In this document: one piece after another, positions 29,039 to 35,582 of the stretch
How positions within the stretch are numbered: the stretch's first letter is position 1
Layout: each line of letters begins with the position of its first letter
Made by a program: the position numbers and the translations under genes
The notes under the pieces: model-generated
Seen by the model: only the letters and a program-made list of their open reading frames with translations
Database searches by the model: none
Told to the model about the DNA's origin: nothing
Source: Sphingopyxis flava
GTDB taxonomy: Bacteria; Pseudomonadota; Alphaproteobacteria; Sphingomonadales; Sphingomonadaceae
Reading direction: 5' to 3'
DNA length: 64,000 nt
Assembly: GCF_900168005.1 (NCBI RefSeq)
Contig: NZ_FUYP01000001.1
Location: forward strand, 1-64,000

Positions 29039-29680
29039 ATGCGTATTGCCGTCCCCCTTCTCGCTCTGCCGCTTCTGCTTGCCGTTCCACTGCTCGCGCA
29101 GATGCCCACCACCGCCCCCGGTGCGAAAGACGCCGCGCGCGTCACCGGCGGAACCTATCAGGCCGACCCGCACCACACACTCGTCGGCTGGCGGCTCAAT
29201 CATCTGGGCTTCAATGATTATTTCGGAATTTTCGGCGACGTGACCGGCACGCTGACGATCGACCCCAAGGCGCCGGCCGAAGCGAAGCTCGACATCACCA
29301 TCCCCATTGCCAGCGTCACTGTCGCGAGCGCGGGGCTCAAGGATCACCTCCTGCGCGCGCCGGCCGAGAGCGGTGCCAAGCCCGATTTCTTCGGTGCCAA
29401 CCCCCAACCGGCGCGTTTCGTTTCTACCTCGGTGGTCGTTGACGAGGATGGCGACGAGGCCAAGGTCACCGGCAACCTCACCCTTAACGGCGTGACGAAG
29501 CCGGTCACGCTCGACGTCGACTTCACCGGCGCCGGCCCCTCGCCCATGGGCAATGTTGAGACGATCGGCTTCGAGGCTGAAGCCGCGATAAAGCGCAGCG
29601 ATTTTGGTCTCGGCTTTGGCGTTCCGCTCGTCGGCGACGAGGTAAAACTCGAGATTACCGCCGCGTTCGAGAAGAAGTAG
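29039..29680 (+). CDS. YceI family periplasmic lipid-binding protein
   Basis: YceI-like proteins are periplasmic beta-barrels that bind isoprenoid or similar lipids. The signal peptide ends LLA near residue 20. The mature protein has the family features GGTYQADPHHTLVGWRLNHLG, FGDVTGTLTID and the C-terminal KRSDFGLGFGVPLVGDEVKLEI block. It is 213 residues. ATG 29039 follows an AGGAG site. A strong hairpin ends the unit just after the stop. Its ligand is unknown. Confidence 0.88.
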   Translation: MRIAVPLLALPLLLAVPLLAQMPTTAPGAKDAARVTGGTYQADPHHTLVGWRLNHLGFNDYFGIFGDVTGTLTIDPKAPAEAKLDITIPIASVTVASAGLKDHLLRAPAESGAKPDFFGANPQPARFVSTSVVVDEDGDEAKVTGNLTLNGVTKPVTLDVDFTGAGPSPMGNVETIGFEAEAAIKRSDFGLGFGVPLVGDEVKLEITAAFEKK

Positions 29681-29696
29681 CCGCCGCCTTATTCCA

Positions 29697-29729
29697 GCCC
29701 TGGATCTGCGCGAGCTGCAGATCCAGGGC
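29697..29729 (+). terminator. Hairpin terminator after yceI
   Basis: GCCCTGGATCTGC (29697-29709) and GCAGATCCAGGGC (29717-29729) form a perfect 13-bp stem with a 7-base loop, starting 17 bases after the yceI stop. Only a short T-rich stretch (CTTTG) follows, so it may need Rho or act mainly to protect the 3' end. Confidence 0.65.
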
Positions 29730-29802
29730 GCTTTGAAGCGCCGATCCAATCCTCCCGCCTTTTCCCTTGCAAATCGCGACATTTTGCATCACTAGGGCGG
29801 CC

Positions 29803-29853
29803 ATGCACATGCGCGGCCTTCTTCTTCTGCGACTTACACGCCCTTGGGCGTGA
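29803..29853 (+). CDS. Leucine-rich leader peptide of leuA
   Basis: A 16-codon frame reads MHMRGLLLLRLTRPWA. Four consecutive Leu codons (CTT CTT CTT CTG, 29818-29829) and one more at 29833 make this a classic attenuation leader. AGGGCGG lies just before ATG 29803. It sits 90 bp upstream of leuA, and its stop codon overlaps one arm of a strong inverted repeat. Ribosome stalling at the Leu codons when Leu-tRNA is scarce would expose that arm. The leader role is inferred from position and codon content. Confidence 0.75.
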   Translation: MHMRGLLLLRLTRPWA

Positions 29854-29896
29854 CCTTTGGCCTGCGCGACTGGCGGCGGGCCGTACGCCCAAGGGC
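29838..29896 (+). promoter_or_regulatory. leuA attenuator: competing hairpins
   Basis: Bases 29840-29851 and 29885-29896 are a perfect 12-bp inverted repeat. The first arm can also fold on itself (ACGCCC/GGGCGT, 29838-29851) within the leader-peptide stop region. A GC-rich stretch between the arms offers further pairing. These mutually exclusive structures fit ribosome-controlled attenuation. No T-run follows, so the off state may act through Rho or translation. Confidence 0.6.
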
Positions 29897-29942
29897 CTGA
29901 TCGAGACCGCATCCCACTCAAAACGCAGAAGACACCCGATTC

Positions 29943-31607
29943 ATGACCATGCTCCGCGACCCATCGACCAAATATCGCCCCTTCCCGCAGGTTCCGCTGG
30001 AAAACCGCCATTGGCCCTCGCGAACGATTAGCAAGGCGCCGATCTGGCTCTCGACCGACCTGCGCGATGGCAACCAGGCGCTCATCGACCCTATGGATGC
30101 CGAGAAGAAGACGCGCTTCTTCGACCTGCTCGTGAAATGCGGGCTGAAGGAGATTGAGGTCGGCTTTCCTGCCTCCGGTGCCACCGACTTCGACTATATC
30201 CAGAACCTTGTCCGCTCGGGCCGCATTCCCGACGATGTCACACCGCAGGTGCTGACACAGGCCCGCGCCGACCTCATCCGCACGAGCTTTGACAGTCTCG
30301 AAGGCGCAAAAACCGCGATCGTCCACCTCTACAACGCCGTGAGCCCGGCGTGGCGCCGCATTGTTTTCGGTATGGAAATGCCCGAGATCAAGCAGATCGC
30401 AATCGACGGCGCGAAACAGTTGCGCGACAATGCCGCGCGCCTGCCCGGCACCGACTGGCGGTTCGAATATAGCCCCGAAACCTTCTCGACCGCCGAGCTC
30501 GATTTCAGCATCGAATGCTGCGCCGCGGTGATGGAAATTCTCCAGCCCACCGCCGAGAAGCCGATCATCCTCAATCTCCCCGCGACGGTCGAGGCGGCGA
30601 CGCCGAATATCTACGCTGACCAGATCGAATATTTCTGCAAGCATTTGCCGAACCGTGATCGTGCGATCATTTCGCTCCACACGCACAACGACCGCGGCAC
30701 CGGCGTTGCGGCGGCAGAGCTTGGCCTGCTTGCCGGCGGCGACCGCGTCGAAGGCTGCCTGTTCGGCAACGGCGAGCGCACGGGCAATACCTGTCTCGTG
30801 ACCATCGCGCTCAACATGTACACGCAGGGCGTCGACCCTGAGCTTGACTTTTCCGACATCGACGAAGTCATCGCGACGGTTGAATATTGCAACCAGTTGC
30901 CCGTCCATCCCCGCCACCCCTATGGAGGTGAGCTCGTCTACACGGCCTTTTCGGGCAGCCATCAGGACGCGATCAAGAAGGGCTTTGCCGCGCGCGAACG
31001 CCAGAATGACGAGCGGTGGGAGGTTCCCTATCTCCCGATCGACCCCGCCGACCTCGGGCGCAGCTATGAAGCGGTCATTCGCGTCAACAGCCAGTCGGGC
31101 AAGGGCGGCGTCGCCTGGGTTCTCGAGCAGGACAAGGGGCTGAAGCTGCCCAAGCGGATGCAGGCGAGCTTCAGCCATGTTGTTCAGGCCGTCGCCGACG
31201 CGACGAGCCGCGAACTTGGCGCCGAAGACATTTGGCAAGCGTTCGAGAGCCATTATCTTGCGAGCGAGGCCAAGCGCTTCCAGCTCGTCGACTGGGCCGA
31301 AACGCATAGCGGCACCGACCGCATCTTCGCGGGCAAGCTCACCATCGACGGCGCCGAACGCAGCGTCAGCGGCCGCGGCAACGGCCTCATGTCGAGCGTC
31401 GTTGCCGCGCTCGCGGAGTCGGGCGGCCCGGTGATGGACATCGTCGATTACTCCGAGCACGCAATCGGCCAAGGCAGCAACGTGCAGGCAGCTGCCTATG
31501 TCGAGTGTCGCACGGCCGACGGAAAGAGCCTCTTCGGCTGCGGGCTCGATACCGATGTCGCGACCGCCAGCGTGCGCGCAATCCTGAGCGCCGCCAACGG
31601 GGCATAG
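29943..31607 (+). CDS. leuA: 2-isopropylmalate synthase (long form)
   Basis: LeuA joins acetyl-CoA and 2-oxoisovalerate, the committed step of leucine synthesis. It is 554 residues, the long LeuA type. The catalytic TIM barrel begins with [16 protein letters not shown] at about 36-51, which holds the catalytic Arg-Asp. The [16 protein letters not shown] metal site follows near 242-257. The C-terminal regulatory (LeuA dimer) domain spans about 430-554, ending [10 protein letters not shown]. It is preceded by a leader peptide and attenuator, so it is probably regulated by Leu-tRNA supply, with added allosteric inhibition by leucine. Confidence 0.95.
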   Translation: MTMLRDPSTKYRPFPQVPLENRHWPSRTISKAPIWLSTDLRDGNQALIDPMDAEKKTRFFDLLVKCGLKEIEVGFPASGATDFDYIQNLVRSGRIPDDVTPQVLTQARADLIRTSFDSLEGAKTAIVHLYNAVSPAWRRIVFGMEMPEIKQIAIDGAKQLRDNAARLPGTDWRFEYSPETFSTAELDFSIECCAAVMEILQPTAEKPIILNLPATVEAATPNIYADQIEYFCKHLPNRDRAIISLHTHNDRGTGVAAAELGLLAGGDRVEGCLFGNGERTGNTCLVTIALNMYTQGVDPELDFSDIDEVIATVEYCNQLPVHPRHPYGGELVYTAFSGSHQDAIKKGFAARERQNDERWEVPYLPIDPADLGRSYEAVIRVNSQSGKGGVAWVLEQDKGLKLPKRMQASFSHVVQAVADATSRELGAEDIWQAFESHYLASEAKRFQLVDWAETHSGTDRIFAGKLTIDGAERSVSGRGNGLMSSVVAALAESGGPVMDIVDYSEHAIGQGSNVQAAAYVECRTADGKSLFGCGLDTDVATASVRAILSAANGA

Positions 31608-31618
31608 ACCGTTTTGTA

Positions 31619-31652
31619 ACTGCGCTGCCACCTCAGGAGGTGGCGGCGCAGT
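31619..31652. terminator. Very strong hairpin after leuA
   Basis: Bases 31619-31634 and 31637-31652 form a 16-bp stem with a single G-T pair and a tiny loop, beginning 12 bases after the leuA stop. It is preceded by TTTTG but not followed by a T-run. It is the likely end of the leuA transcript or a 3'-protecting structure. Confidence 0.65.
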
Positions 31653-31780
31653 CGCGCACCGCTTCAACCACGTCAGGCCGCACGATGCTCTCGACGTGAA
31701 AGCCCCCGCCGAGTACCTCAAAGTCCATCAGCTGCGGAAATCTCCAGCAGTCTCATATGTACTGAACCCGGGACACTTCC

Positions 31781-31907
31781 TTGACTTTCCGCACGAAAGC
31801 CCCCATATGGCGGGGGCTATCGTCGCCTGCGACGGAATTTTGATACCCCTTTCGGGTGGATTCTTGCCTTCTCACGCTACCAGCTCCGCCGGTGCTTTTG
31901 CCGGCGG
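31781..31907 (+). promoter_or_regulatory. Structured upstream region of the cold-shock gene
   Basis: The 328 bases between leuA and csp hold the leuA hairpin, then a possible promoter (TTGACT 31781-31786, CATATG 31804-31809). Three stem-loops follow: 31798-31818 (AGCCCCC/GGGGGCT, overlapping the -10), 31821-31834 (CGTCGC/GCGACG) and 31886-31907 (CCGCCGG/CCGGCGG). Long structured leaders that refold with temperature are usual for cspA-type genes. That this one is thermosensing is inference. Confidence 0.45.
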
Positions 31908-31935
31908 GTATCTTGTTTCGTGAAAGGAAACACCC

Positions 31936-32142
31936 ATGCCGATCGGCACCGTCAAATTCTTCAATACGGACAAGGGCTATGGCTTCATTGAAAATGAAGA
32001 TGGCTCGGGCGACAGCTTCGTCCATATCACCGCCGTACAGGCGGCAGGGATGCAAGTGCTGAACAAGGATCAGCGCATCTCCTACGAGCTCGAAACTGGC
32101 CGCAACGGCAAGGTGTCGGCGATCAACCTCGAACAGGCCTGA
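31936..32142 (+). CDS. Cold-shock protein (CspA family)
   Basis: This 68-residue cold-shock domain protein binds single-stranded RNA and DNA and melts RNA structure. RNP1 is KGYGFIENED at residues 13-22 and RNP2 is FVHIT at 31-35. AAAGGAAA precedes ATG 31936. The upstream region is rich in hairpins. The gene is followed after 3 bp by an IF-1 gene on the same strand, so a cold-shock RNA chaperone and an initiation factor are probably made together. Confidence 0.95.
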   Translation: MPIGTVKFFNTDKGYGFIENEDGSGDSFVHITAVQAAGMQVLNKDQRISYELETGRNGKVSAINLEQA

Positions 32143-32145
32143 TTA

Positions 32146-32400
32146 TTGGCCAAAGAGGAAGCCCTCACCTTCGATGGTGTGATCGACGAAATTCTGCCCG
32201 ACGCCCGTTTTGGCGTCGTGCTCGAAAATGGTCACCGCATCATCGCCTATACCGCCGGCCGGATGCGACGATTTCGCATCCGGTCGGTCGTCGGCGACGC
32301 CGTTCGCGTCGAGATGACGCCCTATGACCTTAGCAAGGGCCGCCTCGTCTATCGCGAGCGCGGCAGTGCCCCGGTCAACGGAAAGCGCCAGCGGCGCTGA
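32146..32400 (+). CDS. infA: Translation initiation factor IF-1
   Basis: IF-1 binds the ribosomal A site during initiation. The S1-like OB fold is clear: [20 protein letters not shown], then [20 protein letters not shown] and [16 protein letters not shown]. The protein is 84 residues, about 12 more than E. coli IF-1, with a basic tail [12 protein letters not shown]. It starts with TTG 32146, only 3 bp after csp, without a strong ribosome site, so translation may depend on coupling. It could be the main IF-1 or a second, cold-linked copy; that needs the rest of the genome. Confidence 0.92.
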   Translation: MAKEEALTFDGVIDEILPDARFGVVLENGHRIIAYTAGRMRRFRIRSVVGDAVRVEMTPYDLSKGRLVYRERGSAPVNGKRQRR

Positions 32401-32439
32401 CACCCAATAAATTGAAATACTGGTAAAATTAAGATAAAA

Positions 32440-32583
32440 ATGATGACATTTCAGAATCCCATTTACCCCGCTCTTCGCGCACTTCCGATGGCCGGAAAGG
32501 CGATGCCGGATAGCCTGCGCCGCCGCCCGACCACTTTGTCGCGCCGCGAGCTTCGGCGCCTGATCGCCGACATGGTCGATTGA
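32440..32583 (+). CDS. Small basic hypothetical protein (47 aa)
   Basis: A short frame from ATG 32440 (or ATG 32443) to TGA 32583 encodes 47 residues ending in a basic amphipathic helix, TLSRRELRRLIADMVD. It follows an AT-rich 39-bp stretch that could hold a promoter. The ribosome site is weak (AAGATAAA). High-GC third positions and a C-terminal motif resembling other sphingomonad small proteins support it. No function is suggested. Confidence 0.5.
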   Translation: MMTFQNPIYPALRALPMAGKAMPDSLRRRPTTLSRRELRRLIADMVD

Positions 32584-32611
32584 CCTTGCATAGCTAAAGG
32601 AGCCTGTCCCC

Positions 32612-32806
32612 GTGTCGGCCACCATTGAATTCTATCTCGCCCAAGCAGAAAAATGCAGCGAAGAGGCCGCGGCCTCGTCGCTCGTCCAGGTGCGCGAGCG
32701 CAACCTGCGCGCTGCCGCAGCGTGGCAAGGAATGGCCGACAAGCTGCTCTACGCAGAAAAGCTGCGCGCCGAAAAGGAACAGCTGATCGCGGCGGCGAAG
32801 AATTAA
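32612..32806 (+). CDS. Small helical hypothetical protein (64 aa)
   Basis: The 64-residue protein is almost wholly helical, with heptad-like Ala/Leu spacing (IEFYLAQAEKCSEEAAASSL and AAAAWQGMADKLLYAEKLRA). It carries one cysteine and no signal peptide. GTG 32612 is preceded by AAGGAG at a 9-base spacing, a strong reason to accept it. Similar short proteins with the AEKCxxEAxxxxLxxVRER pattern are frequent in sphingomonads. Function unknown. Confidence 0.68.
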   Translation: MSATIEFYLAQAEKCSEEAAASSLVQVRERNLRAAAAWQGMADKLLYAEKLRAEKEQLIAAAKN

Positions 32807-32904
32807 GCGCCCTCGGCAGATGCAGTCTCCTTGGATAGCGATCGGCGCCATGCCGACGCATCGCCTCAAGGTCCCTGCAGATCTCGACGCCCCTCGCGCC
32901 CCTC

Positions 32905-32992
32905 GAGTGCGTTCGGTTTTGATTGAATCAAAACCGGCACTCTAGAGTCTTGTTTTAGCGTGTTTTCCAGGTCCTCAGGTGACTCCACCTGA
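32905..32992. repeat. Palindromic intergenic element with two hairpins
   Basis: CGGTTTTGATT (32914-32924) and AATCAAAACCG (32926-32936) pair perfectly around one base. They are flanked by GAGTGC (32905-32910) and GCACTC (32937-32942), which extend the hairpin past a 3-base bulge. A TCTAGAGTCTTGTTTTAGCG segment follows, then TCAGGTG (32975-32981) / CACCTGA (32986-32992). The architecture resembles dispersed palindromic intergenic repeats of alphaproteobacteria. Only one copy is in this window, so the repeat status is from memory of such sequences. Confidence 0.55.
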
Positions 32993-33035
32993 CTCATGGG
33001 AAGGGCGCTCAGCTGACCCAAACGAAAGGGGCGGG

Positions 33036-33581
33036 TCAGCCACCCGACGACTGGCGCGCCTTCTTGACCCCTTCGGCGAACTGCGCCGCGGTCACCTTCA
33101 CCGCGAGCCCCGATTTTGCGAGGAAGAAGGCGGCGCGCGGCATCGTGATATCGCCCTCGCCGGTCGTCATCACCGCCCCTTGCGGCGTGATCGCCTTGAT
33201 CTTGCCGAGCACCGCAGCGCCATCCGCGCTGTGGACCTCGGCCCCGACCTTGAGCGCCGCATCGACTGCGGCAGCGTCGCGTTCGGCCTCATGGAGCACC
33301 GCAAAGATCTTGGCTTTGGTCGCTTTGAGCGCCGGCCCCTTGTCCGTCCGGACGAAGGCGGCGCGCGGGACGATGAGGCCATTTCCCTCGATCGCTACCG
33401 CGATCTTGTCGCCCGACACCTTGGCGACGGTGCCAACCTCTTTTCCGTCCACGTCATAGACTTTGGTGCCGGGGGTGAGCTCACTTGCCGCAACCGCGCT
33501 GCTCTTTTGGACGGCCTGCGCGGGACCGGCAGCGAGAATCGCGGCGCAAAGGGAGAGGGCAAGGCCAAAGACTCTGGTCAT
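33036..33581 (-). CDS. Exported protein with duplicated PRC-barrel-like repeats
   Basis: The protein is 181 residues with a signal peptide ending GPAQA near residue 23. The mature part contains two similar units: TPGTKVYDVDGKEVGTVAKV to LIVPRAAF (about 37-77), and KVGAEVHSADGAAVLGKIKA to ITMPRAAF (about 112-153). Each resembles a PRC-barrel strand set. It is predicted periplasmic; function unknown. GGAGTCG precedes ATG 33581. Confidence 0.68.
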   Translation of the reverse strand: MTRVFGLALSLCAAILAAGPAQAVQKSSAVAASELTPGTKVYDVDGKEVGTVAKVSGDKIAVAIEGNGLIVPRAAFVRTDKGPALKATKAKIFAVLHEAERDAAAVDAALKVGAEVHSADGAAVLGKIKAITPQGAVMTTGEGDITMPRAAFFLAKSGLAVKVTAAQFAEGVKKARQSSGG

Positions 33582-33683
33582 GGGGCGACTCCAATAGGAA
33601 CCCGGCCGCTGATGAACCGCGTGCCGCGCGCCTGCCACGGCCTCACGGACGGACTGTGTTGCGGACAGGATGGACCGAAGGGG

Positions 33684-34955
33684 TCAGCCCCGGTTCTTCA
33701 CGCACGACGCCGCGCGAGCGAGCAGGAAATCGCGCTCGCGGGCATTGCCTGCGAGCGCCGCGGCCGCCTCGAAAGCGACCTTTGCCTCGGCATTTCGCCC
33801 GGCGCGGAGCAGGAAATCGCCGCGCGCCGCGGGAAGCGGGGCATAGCTGCGCAGCATCGCCTCATCGGCGATCGCATCGACGAGCGCGAGCCCCGCCTCG
33901 GGGCCGAACGCCATGCTGTGCGCCACTGCGCGGTTGAGCTCGACCACCGGTGAGGGATTTACCGTTCCCAACCGATCGTAAAGGGCGGCGATGCGGCGCC
34001 AGTCGGTATTCTCGGCGCGCCGCGCGCGGGCGTGACACGCGCCAAGCGCCGCCTGCAGTGCATAGGGACCATCTCCGCCGCCCAGAGCTTCGGCACGGGC
34101 AAGCGCCGTTAGCCCGCGCTGGATCAGGAGTTGATCCCAGCGCGAGCGATCCTGTTCGGGCAGCGGCACCAGCGCGCCGCCCGCTCCGACGCGCGCAGGA
34201 AGACGCGATGCCTGAATCTCCATGAGCGCGAGCAGCCCCAGCACCTCGGGCTCGGCGGGCATCAACCCCGCGAGAATACGCCCGAGGCGCTGCGCCTCGG
34301 CGCAGAGCGGCGGGCGTACCAGATCGTGCCCGCTCGTCGCTGCATAGCCTTCGTTGAAGATAAGGTAGAGCACCTCGAGCACCGAGGCGAGGCGCGGTGC
34401 GAGCGCCTGCCCACGCGGGACCTCGAACGCAACGCGTGCCTTGGCGATCGCTTTCTTGGCGCGGGTAATCCGCGCCGCGATCGCCGCCTCGCTCGACAGA
34501 AAGGCGCGCGCGATCTCCTCGACCGACAGCCCTCCCACGAGGCGCAGCGTCAGCGCGGCGCGCGCCTCGGGCGTAAGCACCGGATGGCATGCGGCGAAAA
34601 TCAGGCCGAGCAGTTCGTCGCCCAGGTCATCGTCGATCCCCGCCTCGATCATCTCAATGCTCAAGCAGCGCTCATCCTCCCGTTCGCGGGCAATCTCGGC
34701 GTGTTTGCGCTCCTGCATCGCCGCGCGGCGCAACCCGTCGATCGCGCGGCGCTTACCCGCCGCCATCAGCCACGCGCCCGGCCGGCCTGGAACACCCGAT
34801 CTCGGCCAGTCTGTGAGAGCAGCGAGCAAAGCCTCCTGCGCCAGTTCCTCGGCGCGGCCGACATCGCGCGTCATTCGCGCAAGCCCAGCGATCAGCCGCG
34901 CGCGCTCGATCCGGAAGACCGCCTCGATCGCCCTGTGGGTCGGGTCAGCTGCCAT
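33684..34955 (-). CDS. ECF-family RNA polymerase sigma factor, ECF42 type with C-terminal TPR-like extension
   Basis: This 423-residue protein combines sigma-70 regions 2 (about 10-75: ARMTRDVGRAEELAQEALLAAL) and 4 (about 125-175: LVGGLSVEEIARAFLSSEAAIAARITRAKKAI) with a C-terminal extension of roughly 230 residues with TPR-like helices. This layout defines ECF42. ECF42 genes are usually next to DGPF/YCII genes, which they transcribe, and here such a gene lies 39 bp upstream on the same strand. There is no anti-sigma factor; the extension is thought to be regulatory. GC content matches its neighbours. Confidence 0.9.
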   Translation of the reverse strand: MAADPTHRAIEAVFRIERARLIAGLARMTRDVGRAEELAQEALLAALTDWPRSGVPGRPGAWLMAAGKRRAIDGLRRAAMQERKHAEIAREREDERCLSIEMIEAGIDDDLGDELLGLIFAACHPVLTPEARAALTLRLVGGLSVEEIARAFLSSEAAIAARITRAKKAIAKARVAFEVPRGQALAPRLASVLEVLYLIFNEGYAATSGHDLVRPPLCAEAQRLGRILAGLMPAEPEVLGLLALMEIQASRLPARVGAGGALVPLPEQDRSRWDQLLIQRGLTALARAEALGGGDGPYALQAALGACHARARRAENTDWRRIAALYDRLGTVNPSPVVELNRAVAHSMAFGPEAGLALVDAIADEAMLRSYAPLPAARGDFLLRAGRNAEAKVAFEAAAALAGNARERDFLLARAASCVKNRG

Positions 34956-34994
34956 GCGCCCGCGTTAGGGGCGCATGGCGGGTAGGACAAGGCA

Positions 34995-35426
34995 TCAGCG
35001 CTTCGCGAGCTTTTCGCCGACCCCGTCATGGATCGCAGCGGCTTCGGGCGGAATGAGATCGGCCAAATCCTCCATCTCGTAGAGGGGGCGGATTTCAATT
35101 TCGCTCGGGCCAGGCATCGGGTTGGGGCAGCGCTTCACCCATTCGACGGCCTCGTCCATGTCCTTGACTTCCCAGAGCCAGAAGCCGGCAACGAGTTCGC
35201 GCGTCTCGGCAAAAGGACCATCGATTACGGTGCGGCCCGGCCCGTCGAACGCAACGCGCTTGCCAAAGGATGAGGGCTTGAGGCCGTCGCCTGCGACCAT
35301 GATCCCGGCGTTCACGAGTTCCTCATTGAACTTGCCCATGTCGAGGAACATCTGCTCAACTTCGGGCGAAGGCGTTATGCCCTGTTCGCTTTCCTCGGTC
35401 GCTTTTACAAAAACCATTACACGCAT
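34995..35426 (-). CDS. YCII-related DGPF-domain protein
   Basis: The 143-residue protein has a ferredoxin-like YCII/DGPF fold. It begins MRVMVFVKATEESE and carries the eponymous motif as VIDGPFAETRELVAGFWLWEV, near residues 67-87. DGPF proteins are the standard targets and partners of ECF42 sigma factors; their biochemical role is unsettled. It is the first gene of a predicted two-gene operon with the sigma factor, downstream of a promoter-like TGTCGA/CGTC pair. Confidence 0.9.
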   Translation of the reverse strand: MRVMVFVKATEESEQGITPSPEVEQMFLDMGKFNEELVNAGIMVAGDGLKPSSFGKRVAFDGPGRTVIDGPFAETRELVAGFWLWEVKDMDEAVEWVKRCPNPMPGPSEIEIRPLYEMEDLADLIPPEAAAIHDGVGEKLAKR

Positions 35427-35470
35427 CGGTCATCTCCTTCATCGCAGAGGCCGGCAGGGCCTCCTTTCTA

Positions 35471-35500
35471 GACGACGAAGGAGCGATCGCGAAATCGACA
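35471..35500 (-). promoter_or_regulatory. Predicted ECF42-dependent promoter
   Basis: Read on the minus strand, TGTCGA (35500-35495) is followed after 17 bases by CGTCGTC (35477-35471), 44 bp before the DGPF gene start. TGTCGA at -35 with CG(A/T)C at -10 is the published ECF42 promoter pattern as I recall it. The TGTCGA lies between two direct 11-bp repeats, GCGATCGCGAA at 35483-35493 and 35502-35512. Confidence 0.6.
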
Positions 35501-35582
35501 GGCGATCGCGAATTTTTTCCCATTCCCTCGTTTTGCAGGAACGTCGATTGGACAGCACCGCTGTGCGTCCTATATCGAACCG

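Noticed and set aside
28097-29782. Open frame of 561 codons antisense to bioA, the exported proteins and yceI
   Set aside because: Spans several real genes and the intergenic hairpin; no recognisable domain.
29655-31721. Open frame of 688 codons antisense to leuA
   Set aside because: Composition mirrors leuA on the other strand; leuA motifs are complete and decide the coding strand.
31696-31923. Frame of 75 codons between leuA and csp
   Set aside because: It crosses the stem-loops and promoter-like boxes of csp, has no ribosome site and no family resemblance.
34131-34985. Plus-strand frame opposite the ECF42 sigma factor
   Set aside because: Shadow; the sigma factor has clear regions 2 and 4.
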